From assembly GCA_965214295.1 (NCBI GenBank), contig OZ243944.1:3906001-3970000 (forward strand): 64,000 nt of DNA, written 5' to 3'. The translations under genes and the position numbers were made by a program. Of this stretch, positions 1 through 8,142 are shown piece by piece. Below the pieces are notes generated by a model, which saw nothing but the letters and a program-made list of their open reading frames with translations, was not told the origin of the DNA and did no database searches. Source of the DNA: JAJDUF01 sp965214295 (GTDB lineage Bacteria > Chloroflexota > UBA11872 > UBA12225 > JAJDUF01). Within the stretch, counting starts at the first letter, position 1, and the number at the start of each line of letters is the position of its first letter.

Positions 1-92
1 CGCGCGGTGCGCCGGCTCCAATCAACTTCCATCAACCGGCCCTGCACATGAGCGTCAATCGTGTTGGTAGCGGGCTTGGCGGCTGTCGTCAT
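1..92 (-). CDS. N-terminal 30 residues of an unidentified protein, cut by the window edge
   Basis: An ATG at 92-90 on the minus strand follows a strong ribosome binding site (GGAGGGTGCCCC just upstream). The reading frame stays open to base 1 and begins MTTAAKPATNTIDAHVQGRL. Too little is visible to assign a family. It lies downstream of, and in the same direction as, the SDR and Gfo/Idh genes, so it may belong to the same catabolic group. Confidence 0.6.
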   Translation of the reverse strand, partial: MTTAAKPATNTIDAHVQGRLMEVDWSRRTA

Positions 93-142
93 GGGGCACC
101 CTCCGCTGCGAATTTGACGGCGGCCTGCATTACGTTGAGTGT

Positions 143-232
143 ACACCTCACTCCGCCGCCCGGCATCCCGCGTGCGCGGCAATCCCCGTCCTCCTGTAGA
201 GCGGGGGACCAGAGAGGCTAGGAGTGAGGTGT
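143..232. repeat. 12-bp perfect inverted repeat in the gap before the SDR gene
   Basis: ACACCTCACTCC at 143-154 is exactly complementary to GGAGTGAGGTGT at 221-232, with 66 bp between. It sits between the edge gene and the 3' end of the SDR gene and could form a stem or be a decayed dispersed repeat. No U-run follows, so it is not a clear terminator. Confidence 0.4.
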
Positions 233-241
233 GGACATGCC

Positions 242-1033
242 CTAGGTCATCACCATGCCGCCGGTGACGTTGTACGCCTGGCCGGTGATGTAAGCGGCGT
301 CGTCGCTGGCGAGAAAGGCGACCAGTCCCGCCACGTCCTCCGGTACTTGGACCCGGTGGAGCGGGACTCCCTCCAGCCGCCGCCGAATCGTCTCGCCTAC
401 GGGCAGTCCTTCCAGCGTGCTGATGACTTTGTCGATGTGCTCCCACATCGCCGTAGCGACGATGCCGGGGCAGACGGAATTCACCGTGATGTTGTGGGGC
501 GCAAGAGCGAGGGCCGATGCCTGCACCAGGTTGACGACGGCCCCCTTGCTGGCGGAATAGTGGGCAAAGTAGGGATTGGGGCGGCGGGCCGCCGCGGACG
601 CGGTGCAGATAATCCGGCCCCCGGTGCCTTGGGCGATCAACTGGCGAGCCGCCGCCTGGATACCGAAGAGCGTTCCTTTCAAGTTGACGGCCTGGACACG
701 ATCCCAGTCCGCTTCGGTGAGGTCCAGGAGCGCCTTGACCTGGATAATGCCGGCGTTGTTGTGGAGTACGTCGATCCGGCCAAACGCCTGCACGGTCTCT
801 GTCACCATCGCGTCCACTTGGGTCTTGTCGGTGACATCGGTTTGGAGCGCCATTGCTCGCCCGCCCGCCGCCTCGATAGCCGCAGCAACGGCCTCTGCCC
901 CGGCGCGGTTATAGTCGGCAACGACGACGGACGCGCCTTCCTGTCCGAATCGTTCGCAAACCGCCTTGCCGATACCGGCCGCGCCGCCCGTGATGATGCT
1001 GACCTTGCCGGCCAATCGTTGTGCTGCGCTCAT
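242..1033 (-). CDS. SDR-family NAD(P)-dependent oxidoreductase
   Basis: 263 residues, a normal length for a classical short-chain dehydrogenase/reductase. The N-terminal nucleotide-binding motif TGGAAGIG (about residues 16-23), the NNAG motif (about 92-95) and the catalytic Tyr-Lys pair in YSASK (about 158-162) are all visible, and the protein ends GGMVMT. It should oxidise or reduce an alcohol/ketone with NAD(P) in the cytoplasm; the substrate cannot be read from the sequence. The ATG at 1033 has GAGGCGAGGGG just upstream. It follows the Gfo/Idh gene by 36 bp on the same strand, which suggests one transcript acting on a sugar or polyol-type compound. Confidence 0.92.
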   Translation of the reverse strand: MSAAQRLAGKVSIITGGAAGIGKAVCERFGQEGASVVVADYNRAGAEAVAAAIEAAGGRAMALQTDVTDKTQVDAMVTETVQAFGRIDVLHNNAGIIQVKALLDLTEADWDRVQAVNLKGTLFGIQAAARQLIAQGTGGRIICTASAAARRPNPYFAHYSASKGAVVNLVQASALALAPHNITVNSVCPGIVATAMWEHIDKVISTLEGLPVGETIRRRLEGVPLHRVQVPEDVAGLVAFLASDDAAYITGQAYNVTGGMVMT

Positions 1034-1069
1034 CCCCTCGCCTCTCTGCTCGATGGCTCGCCTTGCGCC

Positions 1070-2143
1070 CTACCTGGTATCCACACCAAACGTCCGATTC
1101 TCTAACGGGAAGGACACTCGCGCGCCGCCTTGCTGATGCGAGAGGTGCAGCCCCAGTACCATTTCCAGTGCCCGTGCTGCCCGTACCTCGTCGCAGCTGG
1201 GTGTGCCGCCCGCGTCGAGCACTTGCACTAGCTCGGACATTTGGGCGACGGCAAAGCTCTGCTCGGTGGGCGGCGCGAGCAGCGGCCCCGGCTCCAGCAC
1301 CCGGCTGCTCCGGGCGGCCCGACGCCAGAGCTGAATGTGGTGCAGGTCGTTCCAAATCTGGATTTTGCCCTCGCTACCCGAAATCTGATACGTCCGCGGA
1401 CCGGGTGACGCGCCCTCCATCAGCAGGTGGACACCGTTCCGCATCAGGATGTAGCCACCGCCGACCGGGTCCATCGTCGGCCACTGCTCCTGCGGCAAGT
1501 CCGCGGGCACGTCCACGATACCGGATGCCCACTCGGGATCGCCGTCGCCCGCGAACCCGGCCAAGGCGTCCGTCTGATGGGTGCCGAGGTGCAGGAGCGT
1601 CCCCATGGCGCTACAGGTGATCGCCTGCACCTCGCCGATAGCCCCCTCTTGAATCCAGGTTAGCGCCTGGCGATAGCGCACGTTCCACCGCGCGACGTGG
1701 CTGCACGAGTACGTGACGCCATGCGTGCGGCAGGCCGCGATGATCCGGTCCGCCTCGGCCATCGAGGTAGCGATGGGCTTCTCACAGTAGACGCCCTTGA
1801 CCAGCCCCGTCTCGGCAACGCCGGCGGCGAGGGCGGCGTGCGTGCTGCCGTAAGAGGTCACGATGGCCACAATGTCAGGACGCTCTTGGTCGATCATCTC
1901 CAGATAGTCGGTGTAGGCGGCCGGGATATCCCAGCGTTGCTGCATCCGCTCGGCTAGCTCGCGGTCCAGGTCGCAGCAGGCCACCAACTCTACGCGGTCA
2001 ATGGTTTGGCACACCGGAGCCATCGCGCCGGGTACCCACTCCGTGCTCCAGGGATCGTTGTCGTCCCGCTGGCGCTGTAGGTCGTCAAACCAACTGCCCA
2101 TCCGCGAGCAGCCGATACAGGCCACACGATACGTCTTCGACAT
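1070..2143 (-). CDS. Gfo/Idh/MocA-family oxidoreductase
   Basis: 357 residues. The N-terminal Rossmann fold starts MSKTYRVACIGCSRMGSWFDD, and the EKP motif typical of the family is present in YCEKPIATSMAEAD. These proteins oxidise or reduce sugars, inositols or related polyols with NAD(P). The start at 2143 was chosen because AGGAGG lies 7 bases upstream and the fold begins there; the frame is open further upstream but that part is Arg-rich and unlike the family. The CIGCSRMG variant of the usual GxGxxG loop is slightly divergent. Neighbouring SDR and methyltransferase genes run in the same direction. Confidence 0.88.
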   Translation of the reverse strand: MSKTYRVACIGCSRMGSWFDDLQRQRDDNDPWSTEWVPGAMAPVCQTIDRVELVACCDLDRELAERMQQRWDIPAAYTDYLEMIDQERPDIVAIVTSYGSTHAALAAGVAETGLVKGVYCEKPIATSMAEADRIIAACRTHGVTYSCSHVARWNVRYRQALTWIQEGAIGEVQAITCSAMGTLLHLGTHQTDALAGFAGDGDPEWASGIVDVPADLPQEQWPTMDPVGGGYILMRNGVHLLMEGASPGPRTYQISGSEGKIQIWNDLHHIQLWRRAARSSRVLEPGPLLAPPTEQSFAVAQMSELVQVLDAGGTPSCDEVRAARALEMVLGLHLSHQQGGARVSFPLENRTFGVDTR

Positions 2144-2202
2144 CCGCTTCCTCCTCTGCGAGCGCGCAGACCGGCGCGAAATCGGGCAACGTGGCGCTCG
2201 GT

Positions 2203-3015
2203 TCAGACCCGCTCGAACGCGACCTGGCGCATTCCCCACTCGGTAGTGGACGCGGCGCCGGAAGCGCTTGCCTCGGCTTCAAGATCGTCCGCAAGCCGGC
2301 GGATGGCATCGGCGCCATACGTGTCGGCGACGAACGGATGGTCCTGCCACGTCTCTAGGTTTAGCCGAAACATTGTCGCGGCGCGTGAGTCCGGCACCCG
2401 CAGCCGCCGGATGGTATCTATCTTACTCCTAAGCAGGCCCGGCGCGGAGAAATTGCTCAAAGTCGGACCGACGTAGAGGGCACTGCCTTGGTGGTCGAGC
2501 AATGCGGTCAGGACGGTCAGGTAGCGCGACAGCACGCGGTTGGCAGTGCTAATCGAATCCACTTCGTCCAGCAGGAGCCGGCCACCTGGTACGAGCTGCG
2601 TGGCCCAGCCGCGGACAGTAGGCGACGGGTCGCGCAGGTGGGTGGCGACGAACCGCGTGTAGATGAGGTCGGCCGGTCCGACGGGAAAAGGGACGGCGGC
2701 CGCGTCATGGACCAGGTAGGACACGTTGCTGTCGCCGGCACCGGCGCGGCGCGCCTCCGCGATGAACGCCTCCGAGTTGTCAATACCCACCGTCCGCAGC
2801 GGCCGTAGTACGTTGGCAATGAGGCAGGTGGTGTATCCCGGTCCGCAGCCGACATCTATGGCGAGACCGGGTTTATCGGGCGCCGTTGCACACAGGAAGC
2901 GCCGCGACGACTCGGCAAACACCTCGGACAGCACCCGCAGCCGGTGCGAGGCCACGTCGCTGTCGCCGAACAGATACCGAGGCGGTCGTGAGCCGGCTCC
3001 TTGCCGTGCAGCCAC
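2203..3015 (-). CDS. Class I SAM-dependent methyltransferase
   Basis: 270 residues if translation starts at the GTG at 3015, which follows GGGAGGTGA. Motif I of the SAM-binding fold is seen as AIDVGCGPGYTT, followed by an acidic residue after the second strand (TVGIDNSE) and a later VPFPVGPADLIYTRF motif typical of UbiE-like methyltransferases. The small acceptor is unknown. The frame runs on to 3234 but that upstream section is low-complexity and overlaps the divergent FAH gene start, so it is excluded. It is the first gene of the minus-strand group that continues into Gfo/Idh and SDR genes. Confidence 0.82.
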   Translation of the reverse strand: MAARQGAGSRPPRYLFGDSDVASHRLRVLSEVFAESSRRFLCATAPDKPGLAIDVGCGPGYTTCLIANVLRPLRTVGIDNSEAFIAEARRAGAGDSNVSYLVHDAAAVPFPVGPADLIYTRFVATHLRDPSPTVRGWATQLVPGGRLLLDEVDSISTANRVLSRYLTVLTALLDHQGSALYVGPTLSNFSAPGLLRSKIDTIRRLRVPDSRAATMFRLNLETWQDHPFVADTYGADAIRRLADDLEAEASASGAASTTEWGMRQVAFERV

Positions 3016-3196
3016 TCGCTCACCTCCCTGGGGCGGGCCCTCGTCAGGCAGTACTGCTGCCGGATACCCCCGGAGCGCCGCCGAGTATAGCAGCGTGCCG
3101 GCTGTCCGCTGCTGGCACGCCGTCGGAGCAGCCGGTAACGTTGCAGTGGCCGGTGGCCGGGCACTCGCCACCCACCGGGCCGGGGAGGGAACGACG

Positions 3197-4114
3197 ATGA
3201 AGCTGGTGCGATTTCGTGAGCCGGTGGCGGGCAACCGCGTAGGTGTGCTCGAAAGGGATCAGGTTGTGCCGCTCGTCGGCTGGGGTACGATGACCGACTT
3301 GATCGAGGGTGCTATCAGCCGTGGTGTATCCGTCGCGGAGCTGGCCGCGGCGGAGCGGGCTGAATCCAAGGCGTGGCCACGGTCGTATGCCGACCTCGAC
3401 GTGCCACCGGCGGCCGACCGTGCCTATCTGATCAGCCCGGTTGCGGCGCCGGAGATCTGGGCTTGCGGCGTGACCTATCGGCGCAGTGCCGAATTCCGCG
3501 AGGGGGATATGCAGACCGGCAAGGGCATCTACGATATGGTCTACGATGCGGCGCGGCCCGAAATCTTCTCCAAGGGCGGTGACTCGCGCTGCGTCGGCCC
3601 CAACGCCGCTGCATCCATCCGCGCCGACTCGGCGATTACGGTGCCGGAAGCGGAGTTGGCCTACGTGCTCGGTGCGAACGGCGAGATCGTCGGCTACACG
3701 ATCTGCGACGACGTCTCGGCGTGGGACATCGAGCGGGAAAATCCGCTCTACCTGCCGCAGTCGAAGATTTTCTATGGCTGTACCGTGCTGGGGCCGGTGC
3801 TCGTGACGAGCGACGAGTTGACCGACCCGTACAGCTTGGACGTGCGGTGTGTGATCGAGCGGGGGGAGCAGGTCATCTTCGACGAGTCGGTCGGGACGGA
3901 CCGGATCAAGCGGCGGTTCGATGAGCTAACCGAGTATCTGATGCTCAACAATCCCATCCCGGTCGGCACGGTCGTCTCGACGGGTACCGGTATCATCGTC
4001 CCGCCTGAGCTGGGCCTGCACGCCGGCGACATGGTAGAAATCACGATTACCGGTATCGGCACCCTCCGCCACACGATGGCCAAGCTCCCCCGCGATTGGG
4101 CGGCCGGTTGGTGA
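3197..4114 (+). CDS. Fumarylacetoacetate hydrolase (FAH) family protein
   Basis: 305 residues from an ATG preceded by GGGGAGGGAA. The C-terminal FAH fold is recognisable from the acidic metal-binding segment PEAELAYVLGANGEIVGYT, the DDVSAWDIE segment and the closing GTGIIVPPELGLHAGD, GIGTLRHT pattern. Family members hydrolyse or decarboxylate beta-diketo or 2-keto-3-deoxy acids, or hydrate dienoates. With a Gfo/Idh dehydrogenase and SDR divergently upstream, cleavage or dehydration of a keto-deoxy sugar acid is a reasonable guess, but substrate is not determined. Confidence 0.88.
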   Translation: MKLVRFREPVAGNRVGVLERDQVVPLVGWGTMTDLIEGAISRGVSVAELAAAERAESKAWPRSYADLDVPPAADRAYLISPVAAPEIWACGVTYRRSAEFREGDMQTGKGIYDMVYDAARPEIFSKGGDSRCVGPNAAASIRADSAITVPEAELAYVLGANGEIVGYTICDDVSAWDIERENPLYLPQSKIFYGCTVLGPVLVTSDELTDPYSLDVRCVIERGEQVIFDESVGTDRIKRRFDELTEYLMLNNPIPVGTVVSTGTGIIVPPELGLHAGDMVEITITGIGTLRHTMAKLPRDWAAGW

Positions 4115-4245
4115 GTCGTGAGTGGTCAGCTGCAAGGGGATTGGTGAGTGATCGGGTGTGCCGGCTATAGCGGTTGTTTCGTGCCTGCGGCTGCCCGGAG
4201 GCGCCTGCTACACTGGCTGCCGAACGTCGGGGGAGGTCGCTGGCC

Positions 4246-5085
4246 ATGCAGCTTATTGACTCGCACCTACATATCTGGTCGTCGGACGAGGACCGGTTTC
4301 CGTCCGGCGCTGAGGGTGCCGGTGGGCAGACGTGGGACGCCGCGGTCGAGACGCTGCTCGGCTATATGGATCGTCATGGCGTGGAGTGGGTGGTGGCGAT
4401 CAACCCGCGGCGCTATCTACAAGATCAGAGCTACCTGCTCGATGCCGTCAGCCGTTTTCCCGACCGCGTGATCCCGGCAGCGCGGGTCCATGCGGACGAT
4501 CCGGCGGCCGTAAGCCGGCTCCATGAACTGGCCAACGTACACGGCGTCCGCGGCATTCGGCTGGTCTGGTATGGCCAGCGGACGAGTGCGTGGCCGGCCG
4601 CTGCGGCCGTCGAGGCAGTGTGGCGAGCGTGCGCCGACCTGGGAATCACCATCGGCTTTCTCACCAACCCGGACGAGCTCCCGGCGATAGGTGAGGCCGC
4701 AGGCCGGCATCCGCAGGTCAAGGTGGTCATTGACCATTGGGGTGGTATCCGAGCTGCGGAGGGGCCGGCGTTTAACCGCTTTGCCAGCGTGACCGCGCTG
4801 GCGAGCCGGCCGAACATCTATCTGAAGGCCACTTGCTTCCGACGCACGTCGCTGGCCCACTTCCCCTTCACGGACGTGCATCCGCTGCTGCGGCGGGCGC
4901 TCGATGCGTACGGCCGCGAGCGCGTCATGTGGGGCACCGATTTCGGGGGTGGTGTTCGTGGCGGGGAGGAATATGGTGAGGAGGTGGCCGCGGTTACCGA
5001 CCATCTGGATTGGCTGGCGCCGTCGGACAAGGAGTGGCTGCTGCGGCGGTCGGCGCTGCAAGCCTGGCGGGGCGTGGCCGGCTAG
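4246..5085 (+). CDS. Amidohydrolase-2 family metal-dependent hydrolase
   Basis: 279 residues. The metal-binding HxH of the amidohydrolase-2 TIM barrel is in DSHLHIW near the start, followed by VIDHWGG in the middle and WGTDFGG near the C-terminus, as expected for COG3618/COG2159-like lactonases and decarboxylases. ATG at 4246 follows GGGGGAGG with good spacing and the family fold begins with MQLIDSHLHIW, so the longer upstream frame was rejected. It lies between the FAH-type hydrolase and the M20 deacylase on the same strand and may hydrolyse a lactone or cyclic intermediate in the same pathway. Confidence 0.85.
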   Translation: MQLIDSHLHIWSSDEDRFPSGAEGAGGQTWDAAVETLLGYMDRHGVEWVVAINPRRYLQDQSYLLDAVSRFPDRVIPAARVHADDPAAVSRLHELANVHGVRGIRLVWYGQRTSAWPAAAAVEAVWRACADLGITIGFLTNPDELPAIGEAAGRHPQVKVVIDHWGGIRAAEGPAFNRFASVTALASRPNIYLKATCFRRTSLAHFPFTDVHPLLRRALDAYGRERVMWGTDFGGGVRGGEEYGEEVAAVTDHLDWLAPSDKEWLLRRSALQAWRGVAG

Positions 5086-5119
5086 GGCGGCGACAGGCGG
5101 TCACGACGAGGATTGAGCG

Positions 5120-6289
5120 ATGGAAGAGCAGTTGGTCCGCCTGACGAGCGACCTGGTAGCGATTGAAAGCGTCAATCCCGGCTATCCCAGCGGCAGCCGC
5201 GGCGAGGGAGCGGTGGCGGCGTTCGTCGAGCGCTACTGTCGGCGGCTGGGATTGGATGTGCAGCGGCAGCCGGTACACCGGGGGCGTGACAACGTGATGG
5301 CGCGTCTCGCGGTGCCTGGTGCCCGACAGACCTTGCTTTTCGAGGCGCACATGGACACGGTGGCCGGGGACTCGATGGGTGAGCGGGCATGGCGCCCCGA
5401 AGTGCGCGACGGGCGGCTGTACGGCCGCGGCTCGTGCGATACCAAAGGCTCGTTGGCCGCCATGCTCGTGGCGTTAGAGCTGCTGCTGGCGCGGCGCGGC
5501 GCGCTGAACATGCACGTGGCGCTGTTGGCCACGGTAGACGAGGAGCTCCAGTTCACCGGGATCAGGCACTTTGTGGATAGTGACGAGCGCGTGGAAGCTG
5601 CGGTCGTCGGTGAGCCGACCGACTTGCGCGTGGTAATTGCCCACAAGGGCTGTCTGCGGGTGCAGGTTTCGACATTGGGCCGCGCCGCGCATAGCGCCCG
5701 CCCGGAGGTCGGAGTCAACGCCATTGACCACATGGCCGACGTGCTGTACGCGCTGCGGGGACTCCAGGAGCGTTTGCCCGAACGCCGGCATCCGCTCGTC
5801 GGCTCACCCACCCTCAGCGTGGGGATCATCGAAGGTGGCACGGGGGTCAACGTCGTGCCGGACCGCTGCACCATTGACATTGATCGGCGCACTATCCCCG
5901 GTGAGGGCATGGAGAGCGCCCTCGCCGAGATTGAGGCGCTCCTCACCGACATGCGACGTGCGCGTCCCGATGTGCGGCTGGAAATCAGTCCGCCCACCAC
6001 GGAAGATTGGCCGCTCGATACACCGGTTGATGCCGTTGTCGTACAGGCTGCCCAAGCGGCCTGCCGCGCGCTCGGACGCCCGGACGCGCTCTTGGGAGTG
6101 CCGTATAGTACGGACGCAAGCAAGCTCTGGGCACTGCGGGAGGTGCCGAGTATTGTGCTCGGTCCAGGCTCCATCACGCAGGCGCACACGGCCGACGAGT
6201 TCGTGCCGGTGGCACACCTGAGCGCCGCCGCCGAGATATACGCGCGCACGGCGCTGGAGTTGAGTGAGCGGTTGTCGGGGCGTAGTTAG
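5120..6289 (+). CDS. M20-family metallohydrolase (ArgE/DapE-like deacylase)
   Basis: 389 residues, normal length. The di-zinc site is visible: His-Asp in FEAHMDTVAG, Asp in YGRGSCDTKGSLAAML, catalytic Glu-Glu in VDEELQFTG, Glu in VGEPTDLRV and a C-terminal His in QAHTADEFV. The lid or dimerisation domain spans about residues 175-285. Members remove acyl groups from amino acids or split dipeptides; ArgE, DapE and carboxypeptidase G2 types cannot be separated by eye. It begins 34 bp after the amidohydrolase and is probably co-transcribed with it. Confidence 0.9.
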   Translation: MEEQLVRLTSDLVAIESVNPGYPSGSRGEGAVAAFVERYCRRLGLDVQRQPVHRGRDNVMARLAVPGARQTLLFEAHMDTVAGDSMGERAWRPEVRDGRLYGRGSCDTKGSLAAMLVALELLLARRGALNMHVALLATVDEELQFTGIRHFVDSDERVEAAVVGEPTDLRVVIAHKGCLRVQVSTLGRAAHSARPEVGVNAIDHMADVLYALRGLQERLPERRHPLVGSPTLSVGIIEGGTGVNVVPDRCTIDIDRRTIPGEGMESALAEIEALLTDMRRARPDVRLEISPPTTEDWPLDTPVDAVVVQAAQAACRALGRPDALLGVPYSTDASKLWALREVPSIVLGPGSITQAHTADEFVPVAHLSAAAEIYARTALELSERLSGRS

Positions 6290-6316
6290 GGGACTACCCA
6301 CTCGTCGTTTGGGTGA

Positions 6317-6424
6317 GGGCCTTTCCAAAGTCGCCGCCAAATCTGTCATTCTGAGCGGAGCGAAGAATCTTGGGTGCGAGGGAGAGACCCTACGCTCTGC
6401 TCCGGGTGACATATGGAAAGGCCC
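6317..6424. repeat. Dispersed inverted-end repeat, copy 1 (108 bp)
   Basis: Begins GGGCCTTTCCA and ends TGGAAAGGCCC, so the ends are perfectly complementary. The core has TCATTCTGAGCGGAGCGAAG followed by AATCT. Three related copies lie at 12494-12616, 38318-38448 and 43895-44027. It sits between two plus-strand genes and could fold into a long hairpin. No ORF is inside it. Confidence 0.85.
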
Positions 6425-6461
6425 TGCGTTTGTGTCAGGGCTGCTTCCGGGAGCAATGGCA

Positions 6462-7202
6462 ATGAGGATTACTGATTGGCTGTACCTCGTCGGGAGTGGA
6501 CAGGTGGGCTTTCGCTTGACCGACGACTACGACTGCCACGTCTATCTGCTCGACGGTGGCGATGAATATGCGCTCATTGACTCCGGTGGGGGGCGTTCGA
6601 CGGACGAGATTGTCGCGCAGATCGTGCGGGAAGGTCTCGATCCTCAGCGGGTAACGGCCCTCTTCATCACTCATGCCCACGTGGACCACGCCGGCGGCGC
6701 CGCCGGGCTGCGCGAGCGGCTGGGGATACGGGTAGCCGCGTCATCCGAAGTGGCGCAATATCTGCGCTCCGCTGATGAGCGGGGGAGCAGCCTCGATGTG
6801 GCCCGTGAGGGCGGCGTGTATCCGCTCGACTTCGTTTTTACGCCGTGTCCGGTGGAGCGGGAGCTTGCCGACGGAGATACGGTACAGGTTGGCAATCTGG
6901 TCATTGAGGCGCTCGAAACCCCCGGCCACTCCGCCGGTCACCTCTCCTATGTCGTGCGGCGGGACGGTGAAGTCTCCGCGTTCACCGGCGATGCCCTGTT
7001 CGCCGGGGGCGCGATCCTGCTCCAGAACATCTGGGACTGCTCGCTCCACGACTCGATTCGGAGCGTCGAGCGCCTAGCAGCACTGTCGCTGGACGGTCTG
7101 TATCCAGGCCATGCCACCTTTGCCGTGCGCGATGGGCGCCGCGAGGTAGACAAGGCCATGGATTCGATACGCCAGCGCCTGCCACCGCGCCAGCTTCACT
7201 AG
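6462..7202 (+). CDS. Metallo-beta-lactamase-fold hydrolase
   Basis: 246 residues. The zinc-binding HxHxDH signature is in FITHAHVDHAGG (about residues 67-78), with the later His in LETPGHSAGHLSY and an Asp in FTGDALFAGG; the final metal His is in LYPGHATFAV. This is the glyoxalase-II/lactonase-like branch of the fold, so thioester or lactone hydrolysis is likely. GGGAG lies 8 bases before the ATG at 6462; an in-frame ATG two codons earlier is too close to it. The frame continues upstream through repeat copy 1, which is not taken as coding. Confidence 0.87.
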   Translation: MRITDWLYLVGSGQVGFRLTDDYDCHVYLLDGGDEYALIDSGGGRSTDEIVAQIVREGLDPQRVTALFITHAHVDHAGGAAGLRERLGIRVAASSEVAQYLRSADERGSSLDVAREGGVYPLDFVFTPCPVERELADGDTVQVGNLVIEALETPGHSAGHLSYVVRRDGEVSAFTGDALFAGGAILLQNIWDCSLHDSIRSVERLAALSLDGLYPGHATFAVRDGRREVDKAMDSIRQRLPPRQLH

Positions 7203-7476
7203 CAGCCGGACGGCCGGGGTGGATTCCCGCGCCTGCGGGGCTGACGAGGCCGGGACGCGGGGTGAGGGCTGCGGGGCGACTCGACGGGCACGGGTAGGCG
7301 GGGGTTTGATAGCATAGCGAGTTGGAGCCGCAGTGCAGTCTGTCGGGTTCCGTGTTGTCTGGCCGCCGCCGGGGCGCCGCTCGGTGCCGTGTAGCGCCGA
7401 CCAATGCGCTGCCGACAGTCCCGGCGTGTTGCGGCGCATATTGAGCGAACGGAGAAGGGGATCAGCCAGGAGTCAT
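7203..7476. other. Intergenic region before rpsU with one 25-bp palindromic repeat
   Basis: No convincing gene. GGATTCCCGCGCCTGCGGGG, continuing to base 7245, is an inverted copy of the GTCATTCC...GGAANCC palindrome also found at 19517-19541 and 27178-27202. The rpsU promoter must lie in the remainder, but no clear -35/-10 pair stands out. Confidence 0.5.
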
Positions 7477-7707
7477 ATGTTTGTCACACTACGTGAAGGC
7501 GAAAGTCAGGAAGCCCTGCTGAAACGCTTTGGCAAGGGAGTGCAGAATAGTGGACTCTTGCGCCAGGTCAAGGCCAAGCGTTTCTTCGTATCCCGCAGCG
7601 AGCGCAATCGGATTGCGGAGCGGAAGGCGCTGGCAAGGCACCGGCGGCGGTTACGCAAGGAAGCATCCGCCGAGGCCCGCCGCATGACTCGCGGCCGTAG
7701 TCGCTAA
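7477..7707 (+). CDS. rpsU: 30S ribosomal protein S21
   Basis: 76 residues beginning MFVTLREGESQEALLKRF, with the family's basic helix (FFVSRSERNRIAERKALARH) and an Arg-rich tail. S21 is a small-subunit protein that assists mRNA engagement. ATG at 7477 is preceded by AGGAG with 5-base spacing; the frame is open upstream, but S21 always begins near this point. Length suits the slightly extended S21 of high-GC lineages. Confidence 0.95.
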   Translation: MFVTLREGESQEALLKRFGKGVQNSGLLRQVKAKRFFVSRSERNRIAERKALARHRRRLRKEASAEARRMTRGRSR

Positions 7708-8142
7708 CTGTTGCCCGGCCCGACGCCTCCTCATACACGACGACTCGCTGACAAATGCGGCGGGAATTGTCGCCTGCGTATTGCTCGACCGGTGCCGTTT
7801 TGCCGGCTTCCAGTCGGCGCTCCTCAGGGCGGCCGGTCGTTGAGCCGAGATTATCCCGGCCGGAGTTAGGTGGCAGCCGCGAGCCTCGTTCCGCCGCTCG
7901 TTTGACTGCCGTCCCGGTAGGGTTGCACGCGCGGTAGCGTCCATAGCAGCCGCAACGCGACGGTATCTCCGTCGCTACGCGCCCACGGATGCGGTTTCAC
8001 CGCTATAATCTGCTGTAAGCTGCGCGCCGGCCCGCTGCTGCCGCAGTGCGCGGCTCGCTACCGACCACACAGGCGCTACCGTGCTGCGCTGTTGCTTGCG
8101 ATGTGACGGGGCCGCGCGTTGGCGCCGCAGGGAGCAGGACTG
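7708..8142. other. 435-bp intergenic region before clpC
   Basis: No gene is supported here. A perfect -10 hexamer TATAAT lies at 8004-8009, but the bases 17-18 upstream (GCCCAC) do not resemble a -35, so the promoter call is weak. If used, it would give a leader of about 125 nt before the ClpC-type ORF. The rest is GC-rich with several short palindromes and no recognisable regulatory motif. Confidence 0.4.

Noticed and set aside
2726..3196. N-terminal extension of the FAH-family gene
   Set aside because: The upstream frame is low-complexity and overlaps the methyltransferase; a strong ribosome binding site precedes the ATG at 3197.
5233..6249. Long open frame on the minus strand antisense to the M20 deacylase
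   Set aside because: Ser/Arg/Pro-rich translation with no domain; the plus-strand frame has all catalytic residues. This is a shadow caused by high GC.
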